Position numbers and translations under genes: made by a program. A stretch of 64,000 bases of DNA from Rachicladosporium sp. CCFEE 5018 (lineage: Eukaryota; Ascomycota; Dothideomycetes; Cladosporiales; Cladosporiaceae), in contig KZ111148.1 of assembly GCA_002077045.2 (NCBI GenBank), positions 678,822 to 742,821 on the forward strand. The letters are read 5' to 3'. The notes beneath the pieces were generated by a model that had not been told where the DNA came from, did no database searches, and was given only the letters and a program-made list of their open reading frames with translations. This document shows positions 22,058-33,929 of this stretch, in pieces (the stretch's first letter is position 1; the number at the start of each line of letters is the position of its first letter).

Positions 22058-23206
22058 ATGGCATCTGAAGGATTTCACCGCTTCTCTCATGGCCACCAGG
22101 ATCTTGTCACAGACGTGAGCTACAACATATATGGCACGCGCATGGCTACAGCCTCGGCAGATCACCGCATCAAAGTCTGGGATCTGGTCGAGACAAACGG
22201 CTCGTGGACTGTGACTGATGTTTGGGTGGCCCACGACGCCTCTGTCACATGCGTGAAGTGGAATGGCCCCTTTGTGGGCGAGCATCTCGGCTCGATAGGC
22301 GAGGATGGCACGCTCAAGATCTGGCAGGAAGATGTCAGTCAGGCAATCAACTCCGGTCGAAGATGGCGACAGCTCTTCCGGATGGTGACAGCGACAGGGG
22401 TACCTTACGCACATCTTGACTTCAAGACCATTGGCGTCGAGAGCTACTTTGCTGTTATCACCCGGGATGGTTACTTGACTGTCTGCGAACCAGCAGAAGA
22501 TCATGACGATCTGTCGACCTGGAAGATCATGTGGGAGGATTATTTATGCAAGACCCCGTCCAGAATGGAAGAAGCGGGCTTCCGTCTGAGCTGGCACAAA
22601 GAGATCTTGCCTGCATGGCCGGCAGTCCTGGCTGGACTCGATCGCAAGTCCTTGAGCCTTGCAGCAGCCACTGGCACTACTGTCAAAGTTTTCCGCACAG
22701 ACAAAGATCGCAAGTTCTACATTGCTGCCACCCTCGAGGGCACGAATGAACTGGTGCGAGATGTTGACTGGAGCAACGGTAGCATGAGAGGGTTCGATAC
22801 ACTTGCGACCGCAAGCAAAGATGGCTTCATCCGCATCTACGAGCTCCACACGCCGGGCGCAGCATCTTTCGCAACTTCGAGCACAGGCAACCAAGAGCAG
22901 AAGCTATTACCGTCGCACGCTGATCTCCCGATGCCTCGACCGTCACGATCTGCGATCGGCGCAGGATTGGCTGGTGGAGCCAAGGGAAAACGTGACGAGC
23001 AGGCCACTGTTCCCGGGGCAGTCAGACAAGACGTCAAGCTCGTGGCTGAGCTCGAGATGCCCGTTGCATTGCCGTGGCGTGCTAAATGGAGCCCAGACGG
23101 CGGCATGCTCGTCACTACAGCTGACGATGGGACTGTAAGGCTGTGGAAGAAATCCATTGATGGCGAATGGCTAGAAGCTGCTGAGATCGATGGTACGAAG
23201 GAATGA
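22058..23206 (+). CDS. SEH1: SEH1-like nucleoporin / SEACAT WD40 protein
   Basis: A single-exon gene of 382 aa from the ATG at 22058 (MASEGFHRFSHGHQDLVTD). WD40 blades are readable: HQDLVTDVSYNIYGTRMATASADHRIKVWDL, then AHDASVTCVKWNG...GSIGEDGTLKIW, later TLATASKDGFIRIYEL, and the last blade APWR/AKWSPDGGMLVTTADDGTVRLWK. The order and sequence fit Seh1, which sits in the Nup84/Y complex of the nuclear pore and also in the SEACAT complex regulating TORC1 (family knowledge). A low-complexity insert of about 60 aa (SSTGNQEQK to AVRQD) before the last blade is normal in filamentous fungi. An in-frame TTG upstream at 22016 is not needed. Confidence 0.88.
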   Translation: MASEGFHRFSHGHQDLVTDVSYNIYGTRMATASADHRIKVWDLVETNGSWTVTDVWVAHDASVTCVKWNGPFVGEHLGSIGEDGTLKIWQEDVSQAINSGRRWRQLFRMVTATGVPYAHLDFKTIGVESYFAVITRDGYLTVCEPAEDHDDLSTWKIMWEDYLCKTPSRMEEAGFRLSWHKEILPAWPAVLAGLDRKSLSLAAATGTTVKVFRTDKDRKFYIAATLEGTNELVRDVDWSNGSMRGFDTLATASKDGFIRIYELHTPGAASFATSSTGNQEQKLLPSHADLPMPRPSRSAIGAGLAGGAKGKRDEQATVPGAVRQDVKLVAELEMPVALPWRAKWSPDGGMLVTTADDGTVRLWKKSIDGEWLEAAEIDGTKE

Positions 23207-23991
23207 CCGTCGCGGTTGTTGGGATGTCCTCACCGCAGCAATGCAGTGCAAACAAGATACTTTGAGAAACAAGCTTTTGACGCACGTGGCTGCCACGCGA
23301 TGTCCAGCGATGCGATCTACCGTCAGTGGTCACTAGCTCCACTTACCAACAACGTAAAAGGCTTCGCGGATACCATTGCCTCACAACCGTCGACTGCCGG
23401 TCGAAAGAGAGTCTCTGGCCCGGCTACTGATGAACTATAGCCACATCCGACGTGCCGCGTACACTTTAGCCTGAGTGTATGCGAAATTACACCATTGCTG
23501 TCATACAGATACTGCTATGCAGGCTCGCAGTGGTCTGCCCGTCGAGATTGCAAGATATGGAGTCAACGCATTAGTTGCTCAGATAGCAGGTCAGCAACAC
23601 TCTCGGATGGCCATGAAGAGGACACCGAACGAGTGGTACCTACATGTAGCTCTTCTGTGCAAGCAAGCGCACGAGCCATCGGATAAAGTACCCCGCATGG
23701 AGTCTACTGTGGAGTGAAGTTTACTGTGGTGTGATGCTCAGTGCGGGCAGCGAAGATCCTCATAGATCAATCAAGAAAAGGCGAGATGACGATGGTGGAT
23801 CGATTAAATTACGAGTTCACCGACAGTGCATCGACTAGCCGCAGGATGAGCTGCCGTGTTCCTTGCAGCCGAGCGATGCGGCATATATTAAATACTGACG
23901 TCTTGCCGGCGCGAATCACGCTGTCTGCTCTCGAATTGAACCACAAGCACTCGCTGTCAGAACTCAAGAGGACAGCAATCAATCCGTTAAC
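23207..23991. other. Intergenic, promoter of the GDSL esterase gene
   Basis: Nearly 0.8 kb with only short ORFs. The right end carries a TATA-like element. Confidence 0.5.
23884..23892 (+). promoter_or_regulatory. TATA-like element of the GDSL esterase gene
   Basis: TATATTAAA lies 100 bp upstream of the ATG at 23992. Position and AT content are the only evidence. Confidence 0.4.
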
Positions 23992-25191
23992 ATGAAGTCC
24001 GCATCAATCGTCGCGGTCGCCGCCAGTGCCACAGTAGCTGTAGCAACACCTTGGGGTCATCACTACTCACCATGGGGTTACGGCCCTGCATCAGGCTCGA
24101 AAGCGTGGAACCTCAAGAAATTTACCAGCTTGGTAGCTTTCGGTGACAGCTACACGGACGACTCGAGACTTGGCTACTTCATCAACAATGGCACGCCGCC
24201 AGTCGGCTATGCCAACCCAGCAGTACGCCAACGCGGTTGAGATGGTGGCCTGCAATGTCTAACCAGATCACAGAACTACCACTCCGCTGACGGAGGTCGC
24301 CCGTGGCCTCAGTATGTCGCCCAGTACACTGGAGCACATGTGTACAACTACGCTGTGTCTGGCGCCGTGTGCAGCAACAACATCACGCCACGATACTTCT
24401 CGGCGATCAAGGCACCGTTCCCGTCTGTGGAGCAGTATGAAGTTCCGGCCTACATTGCGGACTCGAAGTACAGCTACCCGAATGGCACCAAGTTCTTGAC
24501 TGTCCCGGCGAGCCAGACTGTCTACTCGATCTTTATTGGGACAAACGACCTTGGTAATTACGCCTTCTTGACGGATTCTCAAGTCGCTGGCACAACGATC
24601 GTGAACTACACCGACTGTGTGTTCAACCAGCTGCAGACCCTGTACTCGACTGGAGCACGGTACTTCGTCCTCCAGAATGTGGCACCTCTCAACCTGGTTC
24701 CTCAATACGCTGACCCTGCTCATGGTGGCCTTGCTAGCTCACAATACTGGCCGGACAAGGCGAACTACTCTACCAACATCACCGAGATTTCGTACAAGAT
24801 GGCAGAGTACGTTGCGCTCGTCAACGATGTGTTCACGTACCAGACTCCGTATCTCGTTGAAGTCGCCAAGCGATTTCCCGGAGCGCACTTCGCTGTGATG
24901 GACATTAACGGTCTTGTAAGTATAGACTGCGCAAGCATCCACACCGTGCAATGATACTGACATTCACAGCTCACTGACATCTACAACAACCCCTCTGCGT
25001 ACCTCAATGGTACTGCACCTCTGAACGTCACTAGCTACGTCAACCTCAACGGCAAGCCAAATGCGAGCCCCGATAGCTTCATCTGGTACGACGAATTGCA
25101 CCCAAGTGAGCAGACCGACAGGATCATTGCACGGACATTCGTGGATGTGGTAAAGGGATCCAGCAAGTGGGCCACGTACTGGTCTAGCTAA
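23992..25191 (+). CDS. Secreted GDSL/SGNH esterase (CE16-like)
   Basis: Three exons, 23992..24222, 24274..24915 and 24970..25191 (introns of 51 and 54 nt), give 364 aa. The signal peptide is MKSASIVAVAASATVAVA. Block I is FGDSYTDD with the catalytic Ser at residue 53. Block III is IFIGTNDLGNY. The catalytic Asp-His pair lies near the C-terminus in WYDELHPSEQTD. Several NxT/S sites suggest glycosylation. The arrangement matches fungal CE16-type acetylesterases and related SGNH lipases, which remove acetyl or acyl groups from plant polysaccharides or lipids outside the cell; the exact substrate is not visible. Intron 1 removes a stop that would otherwise end the protein after 82 residues. Confidence 0.9.
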
Positions 25192-27052
25192 ATCAGTTAC
25201 TCACCAGCCTGGGCTTGCCAAGCGTCGCACAGAGCGCCATTTGTACAGAACGACTACTCATAGTACGAATAATGTAGAAGAAATGACAGTATTGAGTACT
25301 TTGCGATGTTTCAGTTGTACGCTCACCGTCGTCCAGTCACACGCTTTGCTCGCCCCCCACCTTCACCGCTTCATTGGCCGGCTTTAGCGCAAGCTCTGCC
25401 CAGTCATTACACGGCAGTACCTTGTCATGCAGTCGAAGCATGTTGCTGGTGTTCGCGTGGACGGTCGCACGCCGTGTCGTGCGTGTGCATGCAGGTAGAA
25501 AGTCTAAGGCGACGACGTGTCACACAGAGCAACCTGGTGGCGGATGCGATAGTGTCCCTGTCGTCTTCGTGCTGTGGAAGCATTCAAGACCATGGTCTCG
25601 ATCGTATACCTTTGAAGCACAGTAGACGAGTGTGGTATACAGTCGCATAAACGAGTGTTCAAAGCTACGCTGTGCAGTCCAAACTCGGGGCTCGTGAGAT
25701 CAGTAACGGGTGTTGGGCACTGTCCATATAGAGGAAGAACGACAAGCAAGCGGCGCGCAGCGAGGAATTTGAAATTGCCTTGAGACGTCCTTGAGGCGAG
25801 ATTTAAAGCGTAGAGCAACAGTGATTGTCGAGTCTCCATCGTGAACGCCCTGTCGAGCTAGGCGGATGCCTTTGCTCAGCACGCTTTGGTTGATGTCGAT
25901 CTTGCGTGCCGAGCGGATGACACAGGAAGGGAACTACTCGACGAGTGCACGCGGTCGGCACTGCTATTGTAGATTGCACCACAACATCAAACCAATGCCA
26001 GTGTTGTCTAGTAGAGCCTTGCCCTGGAGAGTTGTTGAACGGGCTACTTTGGTCGCTCGCGTGCCCGCGAACTGACGACTGTAACACTTTCTCGCTCAAG
26101 ATGAATCGCTCGGTTGACTGAAGCCTGGCATGGCGCAGTCTTCATGGAACCGGTATGATGGGAAGAGTGAAGTCTGTAGTGAATATCGTCATGTGGTGGT
26201 TGCTGCGCACTCAAGCAGCCTCCGCCTCCACCAAACGCGAAGCTCCACAAAAAGCGCTGTTACAGTATCATCATTGTGAACCCTGCCAACCTTGGAACCG
26301 CTATCGAGTCGCACTGCCACAGTACCTATGACCGCAGCAGCCCGCCAACATCACGCTGGAGCGGTAACAACATGAACTCGAATTCAGACAGTACGTCCGA
26401 CGAAGACCACTGGAGTGACACGAACTTCCCTGTGAGTGCCTGTGAACAATTGCGCAGCTAAGCTGTTGCTCACGATACCTTGCAACTTGAGGTCAGCGGC
26501 GTCACAGCGGGCGCAAACACTTTACGCTGGGCTGTGAGGCTATGGCGCCTGCTCATCTGTATAACCGTTGCTCGTGCCTCTACCGTTGCCAGACTGCATA
26601 CCTCTGCATGTCATGTCGTGGCTATCGCACAGCTTATACTGCGCCACTTGTTCAGAGGAGCCGAGATGTCCTGTTTTTATGACTGTGAGACCTGTACCGC
26701 CGTTGGACGTGCCGCCAGTGTCAGCTTGAGAAAGGCTGCCCAAGCTTGCGTTGGGCAGCACAACAAGACTACGCTCATTCAGTGCTTTCTGTCGGCTTGT
26801 ATCGGGTAGGTGACGTGCGAATACTTGCATGCCCTCGTCAGCTTCCGCCGTGTACAAAGACCTCTGGACCAGTGAGCGATGTTTCGGGAATGAGGCTGCT
26901 CTGTACTGGCCGCGTGCCTTGGTGTAAGAGTCCGCCCACCAGGACATTAATATGATTGGGCCGACAGCGTTCTTCACCGCTAACCCAGCGCAACCTCAAA
27001 TACGCAGATAGACATCTATTCACCTCTTCTCAGTCTTCTCAACTAACCCATC
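25192..27052. other. Intergenic and left part of the segmental duplication
   Basis: The duplication is detectable from 25463 on. Two ORFs are preserved in both copies: a 145-codon minus-strand ORF (26540..26977) and a 46-codon Cys-rich plus-strand ORF (26542..26682) overlapping it. Neither has a known family. A serine/aspartate-rich exon-like stretch starts at the ATG near 26371 and ends at a possible GTGAGT donor; I could not find its continuation. Confidence 0.4.
26542..26682 (+). CDS. Small Cys-rich ORF, possible, left copy
   Basis: 46 codons with the pattern C-x-C-x3-C-x6-C-x2-C (residues within NRCSCLYRCQTAYLCMSCRGY). The right copy at 57458..57598 keeps it with two substitutions (Tyr to His, Arg to Gln). 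It could be a zinc-ribbon fragment or an exon of a larger gene. It overlaps a 145-codon ORF on the other strand, so only one of the two is likely to be real. Function unknown. Confidence 0.2.
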   Translation: MAPAHLYNRCSCLYRCQTAYLCMSCRGYRTAYTAPLVQRSRDVLFL

Positions 27053-28240
27053 ATGACCTACACACGATACATTACCATGTCGGCGAGGATGATCGTTGTC
27101 GTCTCCGCAGCTTTTCTCTTCCACTTGACGGCTGCTATGGACGTACCTGACCAGTCAGGATTCAATGGTTCGTTCTTCGAGGATGCTCTTCTGTACATTG
27201 ACGGTGCGGTGGATTCGGTGATGGAAGCGGCATTCCAAGCAGCAGTAGCGCGTGCAGTAAGTCGTTCCAGGCAGATGTATCATCGTCGTCCACTGATAAA
27301 CAACAGTCCACCTCAGCTCGGACAGCAGCCATAGTAGCGAATCTACTTCATCCACAGCATATGCTGGATGGCCTGGGTGCTGCTGCTGCAGAGTTCTATG
27401 TGCAGCAGCAGGACTTGGAAGTTCAATACCAGCAAATGCCCAACAACGTCGAAGAACCTCCTCGGCCCTTTCAGTACCCACCGCCAACGCCCCCTGAACC
27501 ACAAGCATATTACATACCGCCTGCGAATCGATTTCCCGCCCCTGTAGCAACAGTTGCAGGCTGGGTGTCAGACACGTTCACTCCGCTCGTACACACCATC
27601 AAGCCGCCCGCACCGCTGCGGCCACTACGTACACTGCGTCCTAAACCCCAACCGTCAGCGACAGGAACTACGCCCGGTACACAGAGCTCCACTGCGCTTT
27701 TCACGCCCACTCCACAGATCTCAAGCACTCCAGACACAAGCATCATTACCCAGAAATACCCTTGCAGTCATTCAGGGTGCGACAAATCGTGCTCAACCCG
27801 AGCAGCGTTGAGGTTTGTCATGACCGACCCGTACTCGACCTAGTACCACAACTGACAATATTGACAGGAAACATCAAAAGTCCCACATCCCGGTAGCCGA
27901 TCGCAAGCATGGCTGTCCAGCAGAGACTTGTTCCAGAAGGTTCAACGACAAGAAAGATCTTGTCAAGCATCAACGAACTCATGATGCGAACCACACCGTC
28001 CAATTTGCATGTCCACACCTGGATTGCCAAGCGCATACAAAATTGATTGTGCGATGGGACAACTATCTTCGTCATATGGAGGATATCCATCAGATAGTCC
28101 TGCCACGAAAGACGAAGAAGAAGGATCCACACCAGCAACTAGGAAGGCTCATGGCCGACATCGACAGCGACGGCTTCATCAGTGGCGATTGGAAGCGGGG
28201 AGAGGAATGCTTGCATGTTATGGAAGGAGATTTGAAGTAG
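27053..28240 (+). CDS. C2H2 zinc-finger protein A, left copy (full length)
   Basis: Exons 27053..27256, 27307..27812 and 27868..28240 (introns of 50 and 55 nt) give 360 aa. Three C2H2-type fingers lie in the C-terminal half: CSHSGCDKSCSTRAALRKHQ (built across intron 2), CPAETCSRRFNDKKDLVKHQ, and CPHLDCQAH...NYLRHMEDIH. The middle is Pro/Gln-rich (PPTPPEPQAYYIPP), as in many fungal regulators. A DNA-binding role is likely; the targets are unknown. The longest reading starts at the ATG at 27053 and gives a hydrophobic leader (MIVVVSAAFLFHLTAA); a start at the ATG at 27137 would remove it. The leader is odd for a nuclear protein but is kept in the right copy. The last 34 residues are absent from the right copy. 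Confidence 0.75.
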
Positions 28241-28479
28241 AAAGGGCTGCCTGAAAGGCGCATGAAAGTGGGGAGCATACACAGTCTTGGCATAAGTCGT
28301 GGTCTAGGAGCCTGCATGGTGCAGGTGCATATTAATTAGCGTCACCTACATGAAGGTGCGGTCTCACCCGATTCCTATACTCGCGAATGCGATGCGAAGG
28401 TCAATCGTAGGTGGGGAACAACGTTACCCAGTCTGTTGCGACTCGTAGCGCTCCATTGTACGCAAGACTGCAACAAGCC

Positions 28480-29354
28480 ATGGCGACCAATACCACCGAA
28501 CCGGAGGTTGTACTCTACGACTTGGCGTGCATCAATGGCGAATGTTTCTCTCCTGTCGTGTGGCGCATTCGTTTGATGCTCAATTACAAACAGATTCCAT
28601 ATCGGACGGTGTTCGTGGAGTTTCCGGACATCGAACCTACGCTGAAAGCACTGTAAGTTGTCAGCATACTCTCGCTTCATGTGAAGTACTCAGCAAGCGT
28701 CCGATGAAGACCAGTGATCATCCTACCATCACCTTTGCCAGATACGCGCCTGCCAACGATGATACTATTGTACTGATCAGATGCGCGTAGTGACATCTCC
28801 CCGGCTTCCGGCGAGAAGAAGTACTCCGTGCCGGCCATCTACCACCAACCGAGCAACAAGTACATCATGGACTCTGGTGCGATCTCGAAATCCTCGAGTC
28901 CACCTACCCAAAGCCGTCGCTCCAGCTGAGTTCGGACTTGGGCACTGAGATCGAAGTCCAAGGTCGTGCCGTCTTGGGCCCGGTTCTCAGCATCACAGTG
29001 CCGCCTCGTGAGATTGACCACCTCTCACCGCGCGCAGCGGAGTATTTCCGTCGTACGCGCGAAGCGAGATGGGGCCATACTCTCTAGTCGCTGATCGAGG
29101 GCGACAACGAAGAGCAAGCTTGGATTGCGGCGCAGGATGGCATGAAGGAGCAAGACAAGCTGATCAAAAAGAATCGAGCCGAGGGGCCGTTCGTGCTGGG
29201 AGCGATGCCAAGCTACACGGACTTCTTCATCGCTGGAGTGATGGAGTCGACGAGGATCGTACATGAAGCGTCCTTTCACAGGCATATGAAGGAGGTCGAG
29301 GGTACGCAGGCGATCTATGAGGCGTGTCTGCCGTGGATGGTGCAGAGAGATTAA
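28480..29354 (+). pseudogene. GST-like gene, left copy, broken
   Basis: Exon 1 (28480..28652) and the intron to 28790 are intact and give the thioredoxin-fold N-terminus (VVLYDLACINGECFSPVVWR). In exon 2 one T is missing near 28892, compared with AAATTCCTC in the right copy, shifting the frame. In the original frame a GAG codon has become TAG at 29083..29085 (CTCTAG against CTCGAG). After that the frame is open to the normal end at 29354. Two independent lesions make loss of function very likely. See 59386..60260 for the intact version. Confidence 0.85.
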
Positions 29355-31228
29355 GCCAGGGCGGCTGCCCGAAGGCACGACACATGCCACCGGTCGCGCG
29401 ATCAGAGCGGCCGTTACTGACGCATCGGGTCATGTCGAGACCATACTTACCACATGCTTTAAGACAAACTTTGTCGTATTGATGGCCATCAACCAGCGTG
29501 CAGTGTATGCATATCTCGACGTAGAGGCTCAAATCATGTAGGGATGAATCGTTGGCAACGATACCTCCGCTCTTTCTCCAAGGTCGAGGAGTCGTGCGCT
29601 ACTCTCAAGCACACCACAAGCATATTGTGGCGCCTCCTCGGCCGGTGAGAAGGAGCATCACTTAGATGGGAGAGGTGCATAGCGATCCACGGCGCTCGAC
29701 AGCGTATCGCTCGACTATTGACTACTGCAGTCGAGTGTAGACACGCATTGGCATCGGCTTTTGCAGTTGAGAGCGACTTTAGACTTGCAGAGTGCGAAAG
29801 TCGCCACACACAAGACGTGTTGCCATGGTAACATTGCGCGGGCGATGATGTAGGCCCAGATCAGCGATCTGCCAGCGTAGTCAGGTGTTCGCAGTAGCTT
29901 CGATCCTTCGCGGGATGTTCTGTCCACGAGACAGGGCTGTCCCGGCGGAAAGGGTAGTCGGGCACCCATACGAGAACCCAAGTCCGAGTGCATCCAAATT
30001 GCATTTTGATCCAATGGCGGAAGACTCGCGGTTCGTGGTAGATCACACACCACCTTAAACATATTGATGAAAAGCCGAGATCATGCTCGGCACATACTTC
30101 ATTCCCTGAACGCGTGACTGAGCAGTCATGCGTGACGGGCAGCAGTGTCACCGGCAAACGTCGTTACATGCTGGAAGGACCTGCATATGTGTTCCACAGC
30201 ATGTGATCATTCCGGGCGTCAGGCACGGAAGTGCCGCGAGAATTGACAGCATGTCAGAGACGTGAATGTTCGAGCAGGATCGCATTGACCGACGCGATCT
30301 TTGATCGACATATCGCTCGTGACACTCGCAGCCCGTGACGGCGAGACCAGGCGTCATGTGCTCTCACCCACGCATTCATGCAAGCACGGCACCAGAATAT
30401 TGCGTGTGTTGATATGTGAATTCATCCCACGCTGACGTGACAAGGTTTGGCGGGGTAGAGGGCAATTCGTGCCCGCTAACCAGACAATCGGCTCCATTCC
30501 ACATGGAAAATGTCCATAGGGCAGTAGGGCGGAGGCACCTTCTCATGGATGCTGCATGTATCCACCGCGTGTGTATGCACCCGCGTTGCGGCTCATCGGC
30601 ATAGTTCGCATCAAGGATGACTCGAAACTGCGTTATCTTCGCACATCGCCGAATGTCAAGTCGTGTACCCCTGGCCTCGGTTTGTTAGACCGGCAGGGCA
30701 GCCAATGGACTCCCCAGTCGCAGAGACGTGGCTCGGAGCGTTCGTCGTGGGGTATCACGAGGGTGTCGTGCAGTAATTGACGATCTCTACTTCCCCAGAT
30801 GCAAAACGTCCCGGCTTTGCGGCTGTGGTCTGGCATAACATCTCTCGCCACCGACTGTAGCCGGCTGCTTGATAGCTCTAGACGGTGTTTGTGTGAGGAG
30901 CACATGTTAAGGCAACCATATTGTGTCGCTCAGGCATGAGCCGCCGGGTGTACTTCGAGTGAGCAGGCCCGATGTCGCGTATTTCCCTCCAGAGGCCGCC
31001 TTGCCTCTTCGTAGTTTAAGAGCCGGCGTTCATCCTTCTGCTTCGCTGATGATCCAGTCCACAGTCTCGGTGCGCGACGCAACTTGACTTTTCGCAGGAG
31101 CCACTGACTGTCGGCGCTTGGTTCTGCTTCTATTGTGCTGTTATTGGTGTGGCTATCTCATTCTGCGTCACAGCTTGCCTTTGTCGCTCGCAGTTCTGCT
31201 TTCCATTCACGACACTGCATCACCAGAA
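29355..31228. other. Intergenic inside the duplication, left copy
   Basis: 1.9 kb preserved in both copies but without an ORF I can support. It probably includes the promoter of the downstream C2H2 gene. Confidence 0.45.
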
Positions 31229-32790
31229 ATGCAGAGCCGAAACAACTTCACTATGTGGGACGGCGCGTTGGGTGACCCCAACCTGTCTGGCATAGGGACC
31301 GCCTTCCCAGATGGCTCGACAGATGAACCTCTCCAGTTCGACATTGATGACTTCAGAACCGATGCAACACAGGCAAGTCAACTCCGCGGAAAGCCAGCTT
31401 ACATGCTAACAGGAGTGATCAAGCAGCGGCAGTACGGTGAACATCTGCTTAGCGAGCCCAGTGGGTACCAATCCGGGCGCTCCACATGGGACCCGGGTGC
31501 TACGAACGTCCCAAGCATCGATCGGACTCCAGCGTACCGCCATGTTGCAGGCTCCGACACAGGAGCTGCCGATCTCGCCATTAGGTACTTCACTCCCTTC
31601 CAAGCGCAGCCAGCGAGGGTACAGCCGGATGGGCATAGGATGCAGCCTGGTGCGGCGACTTCGGCTCCGCAGGCCATCCCAATGCAGCAGCAGCAGCTTC
31701 GATGGGCACCAGGACTAGACGAGGCGCGAATGAGATCCGTCAGGCCATCGAGCGTGGCTGGGATGTCTGATGAGTACATGCGGTCCGGTAATACCAGTCG
31801 TTTGAGCCAGTCTGCTCAGTCGTCTGCATTAACTCATACCACGCAGTACCCACAGTCGGCTAGGCAAGCGCCGTACCAGACCGTGTCACCGTCACAGCGC
31901 CCGAGTACGCAGTCTCGAGCGCCCAGCAATAGCGATCCTGCACAACGACTTGGACCATCGACCCAGCCACGCATGTATGGCAATCCGGGGAAACAACGCC
32001 AGCTGCAAGTCGGTTTCTCGGGATCGTACAACCAGCAATACCAGCCTGCAGACATTGCGCGAGGTTGGACATTCTCACCACCACGCACACATGACAGCTG
32101 GAGCCACTACGCTGGCTCCGAGTCTGCTCATAGTCACGACTTGCCGGATGTCCTTGATGTAGCATATTCGACTGGTATGCTTCATAGCCCGATCTCTGAA
32201 TTCGCCGGGTTTGATCCGCGGTCTGCGTCACCACTCGACATCAGGGAATGGACTAGCGAAGCGTACAATCTAGGAGATCGCTCCGTCAACCCAAGCCAGT
32301 TGATGGCACATAGCGCACCCGCTCGCCCATATCAGCTTCCTAGCTCATCGCGGCCGATGTCGGTGAACACCTCCGTGTCGAACATGGAAGGGCAGTTTGT
32401 CTGCACCAGCCCTATTTGTAAAACGCCGAATGCTACGTTCAGGTCAAAGGCAGATCTCGAGTATGTAGCCCTTGAAAGCTCGCCAGACAGCTTACTGACT
32501 TCTGACTTAGACACCACCAGCGCTGGCATGGTCCGCGAAACAACGTCTGCGTCGACTGCGGCGCTAGCTTCGTCTCGTCGAAAGATCTCAAGCGCCATAT
32601 AAGCGAGATACACGACCCTGATGCACGCAAGCACTTTGGTCCTTTCCCGACCTCATGCACTTTCTGCGCTCGCGGTTTTGTACGCCGCGATCATCTGACG
32701 CGTCATCTTCGATCACATGGCGTTCTCACTCCAACGCCATCCTCCAGAGGCATGTCGCGCGATCCCAGTGGCCAGTCTAATCGACAGTAG
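31229..32790 (+). CDS. C2H2 zinc-finger protein B, left copy
   Basis: Exons 31229..31372, 31427..32460 and 32511..32790 give 485 aa. The first intron has a GC-AG border (CAG|GCAAGT, 54 nt) with a CTAAC branch-like motif; the second is 50 nt, GTATGT...TTAG. Most of the protein is Ser/Gln/Pro-rich and probably disordered, with an acidic N-terminal patch (LQFDIDDFRTD) that could activate transcription. The C-terminus carries three fingers: a C-x4-C finger split by intron 2 (CTSPICKTPNATF ... HHQRWH), CVDCGASFVSSKDLKRHISEIH, and CTFCARGFVRRDHLTRHLRSH. A transcription factor role is likely. Without the second intron the fingers go out of frame, so the splice is well supported. I chose the ATG at 31229; upstream in-frame sequence looks like 5' UTR. 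Confidence 0.82.
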
Positions 32791-33929
32791 CGGATCCAGA
32801 CCCTCATCTTTGACTGCTTTTCGCGGTTCTACTCGCACACACACCTGCGATTTTCTGCGTTCGAGCCTCCTTGTCTTTGTCCTACTCATACTGGCGTTGG
32901 CGGCACCGAATCGAAGGGCATCATCGGCTCATTAGCGGGATTTTGCTTTGCGTGGGCCGTATTGTAGATGGACGGCATGGCTCCATGACTAAATGGCCTT
33001 TGTACAAGTGCATGGCGTTGATAGATAGGATCGCCACATGGCTCTACGACACGAAGGCTGTATGAATGACTTCAACGAGAGATGATGTGGCGTTGAAACG
33101 CGTCCAATTCCGACGTCAGAACAACAAACACGGACCACGTTTTCGCGTAGTGTCCCCCAGCTTCACGTGCTCCCAAGGCTTCCGTTCAATCTTCCGCTAC
33201 AACAAGCCAGAAGCAACATGTCGCGGAAGCCGTTTGAAAAGCGCGGTCTGGCGCCTCGTCAGGATTCACTTACCAGGTCTGCGAGCGCATCGCCGGCCCG
33301 CCACGTACGCCGCGGCGGTTGACAGCGAACATCAAATGCGAGATATGCAAGCGCAGAACGGTCACACACTGTGACCCGCTAAACGCAGCGCAGCGTCTCC
33401 ATGCGCGAATTCGAGAGAATCGAGCAGCGAGCTGGCGGCTTGCGCACCTTAGGTAAGTATGCGAGCTAGGGGCAGCTCCTCCTTCACCCCGCCTTCCGTG
33501 GGGATAAGGTAAGTAATGCGCTCTTTTCTGTCAAGGCGAGCTGTATGCTGTCAACGAGCGTTGCGTGTGTCCGACAGCAGTCATGGGTGCCACAAGGATT
33601 GGTGCGACGGACACGCCTCGGCTGCAATGCATGGCGAAGGGCGGCCGCCCGCTGGATCGCCCATCGGCGCCCAAGCAATTGCGGGACCCAAGAGGCCTAC
33701 CACTGCGGCCGCCGGGATCTGGATGAGTCGCACCCTTCAGACTTCTGTTTCCTTTCTCTGTCTCTCATCGCCTTCGTATCCTAGGAAGAGTCATCGGCGC
33801 TGGTCCGCAACACACGAGTGAGCTAGCGCAGCGGCAGTAGCGTTACAAGGCACGAAATCAGGCTTCAGAAGCGCATCTTACACCCGCCAGCTATAAGGCT
33901 CCGCGCCTTGCAGCGGGCGTGCTGTGACG
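32791..33929. other. Intergenic between two C2H2 genes
   Basis: The duplication match runs through at least 33094. Short ORFs only, without motifs I trust. Confidence 0.45.

Larger units (their letters stand above)
25463..33094. repeat. Segmental duplication, left copy (7.6 kb or more)
   Basis: Matches 56379..64000 at offset +30916 up to about 28.2 kb and +30906/7 afterwards, with scattered substitutions and small indels. The match runs to the window end in the right copy, so the true extent is unknown. It holds a C2H2 gene, a GST-like gene and a second C2H2 gene. Confidence 0.93.

Noticed and set aside
31118..31228. Hydrophobic N-terminal extension of C2H2 protein B
   Set aside because: It starts without an ATG of its own and precedes a good ATG at 31229; it reads as 5' UTR.
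25463..33094. Repeat-induced point mutation (RIP) in the duplicated segment
   Set aside because: Differences between the copies are a mix of transitions and transversions in both directions, without the strong C-to-T bias of RIP.
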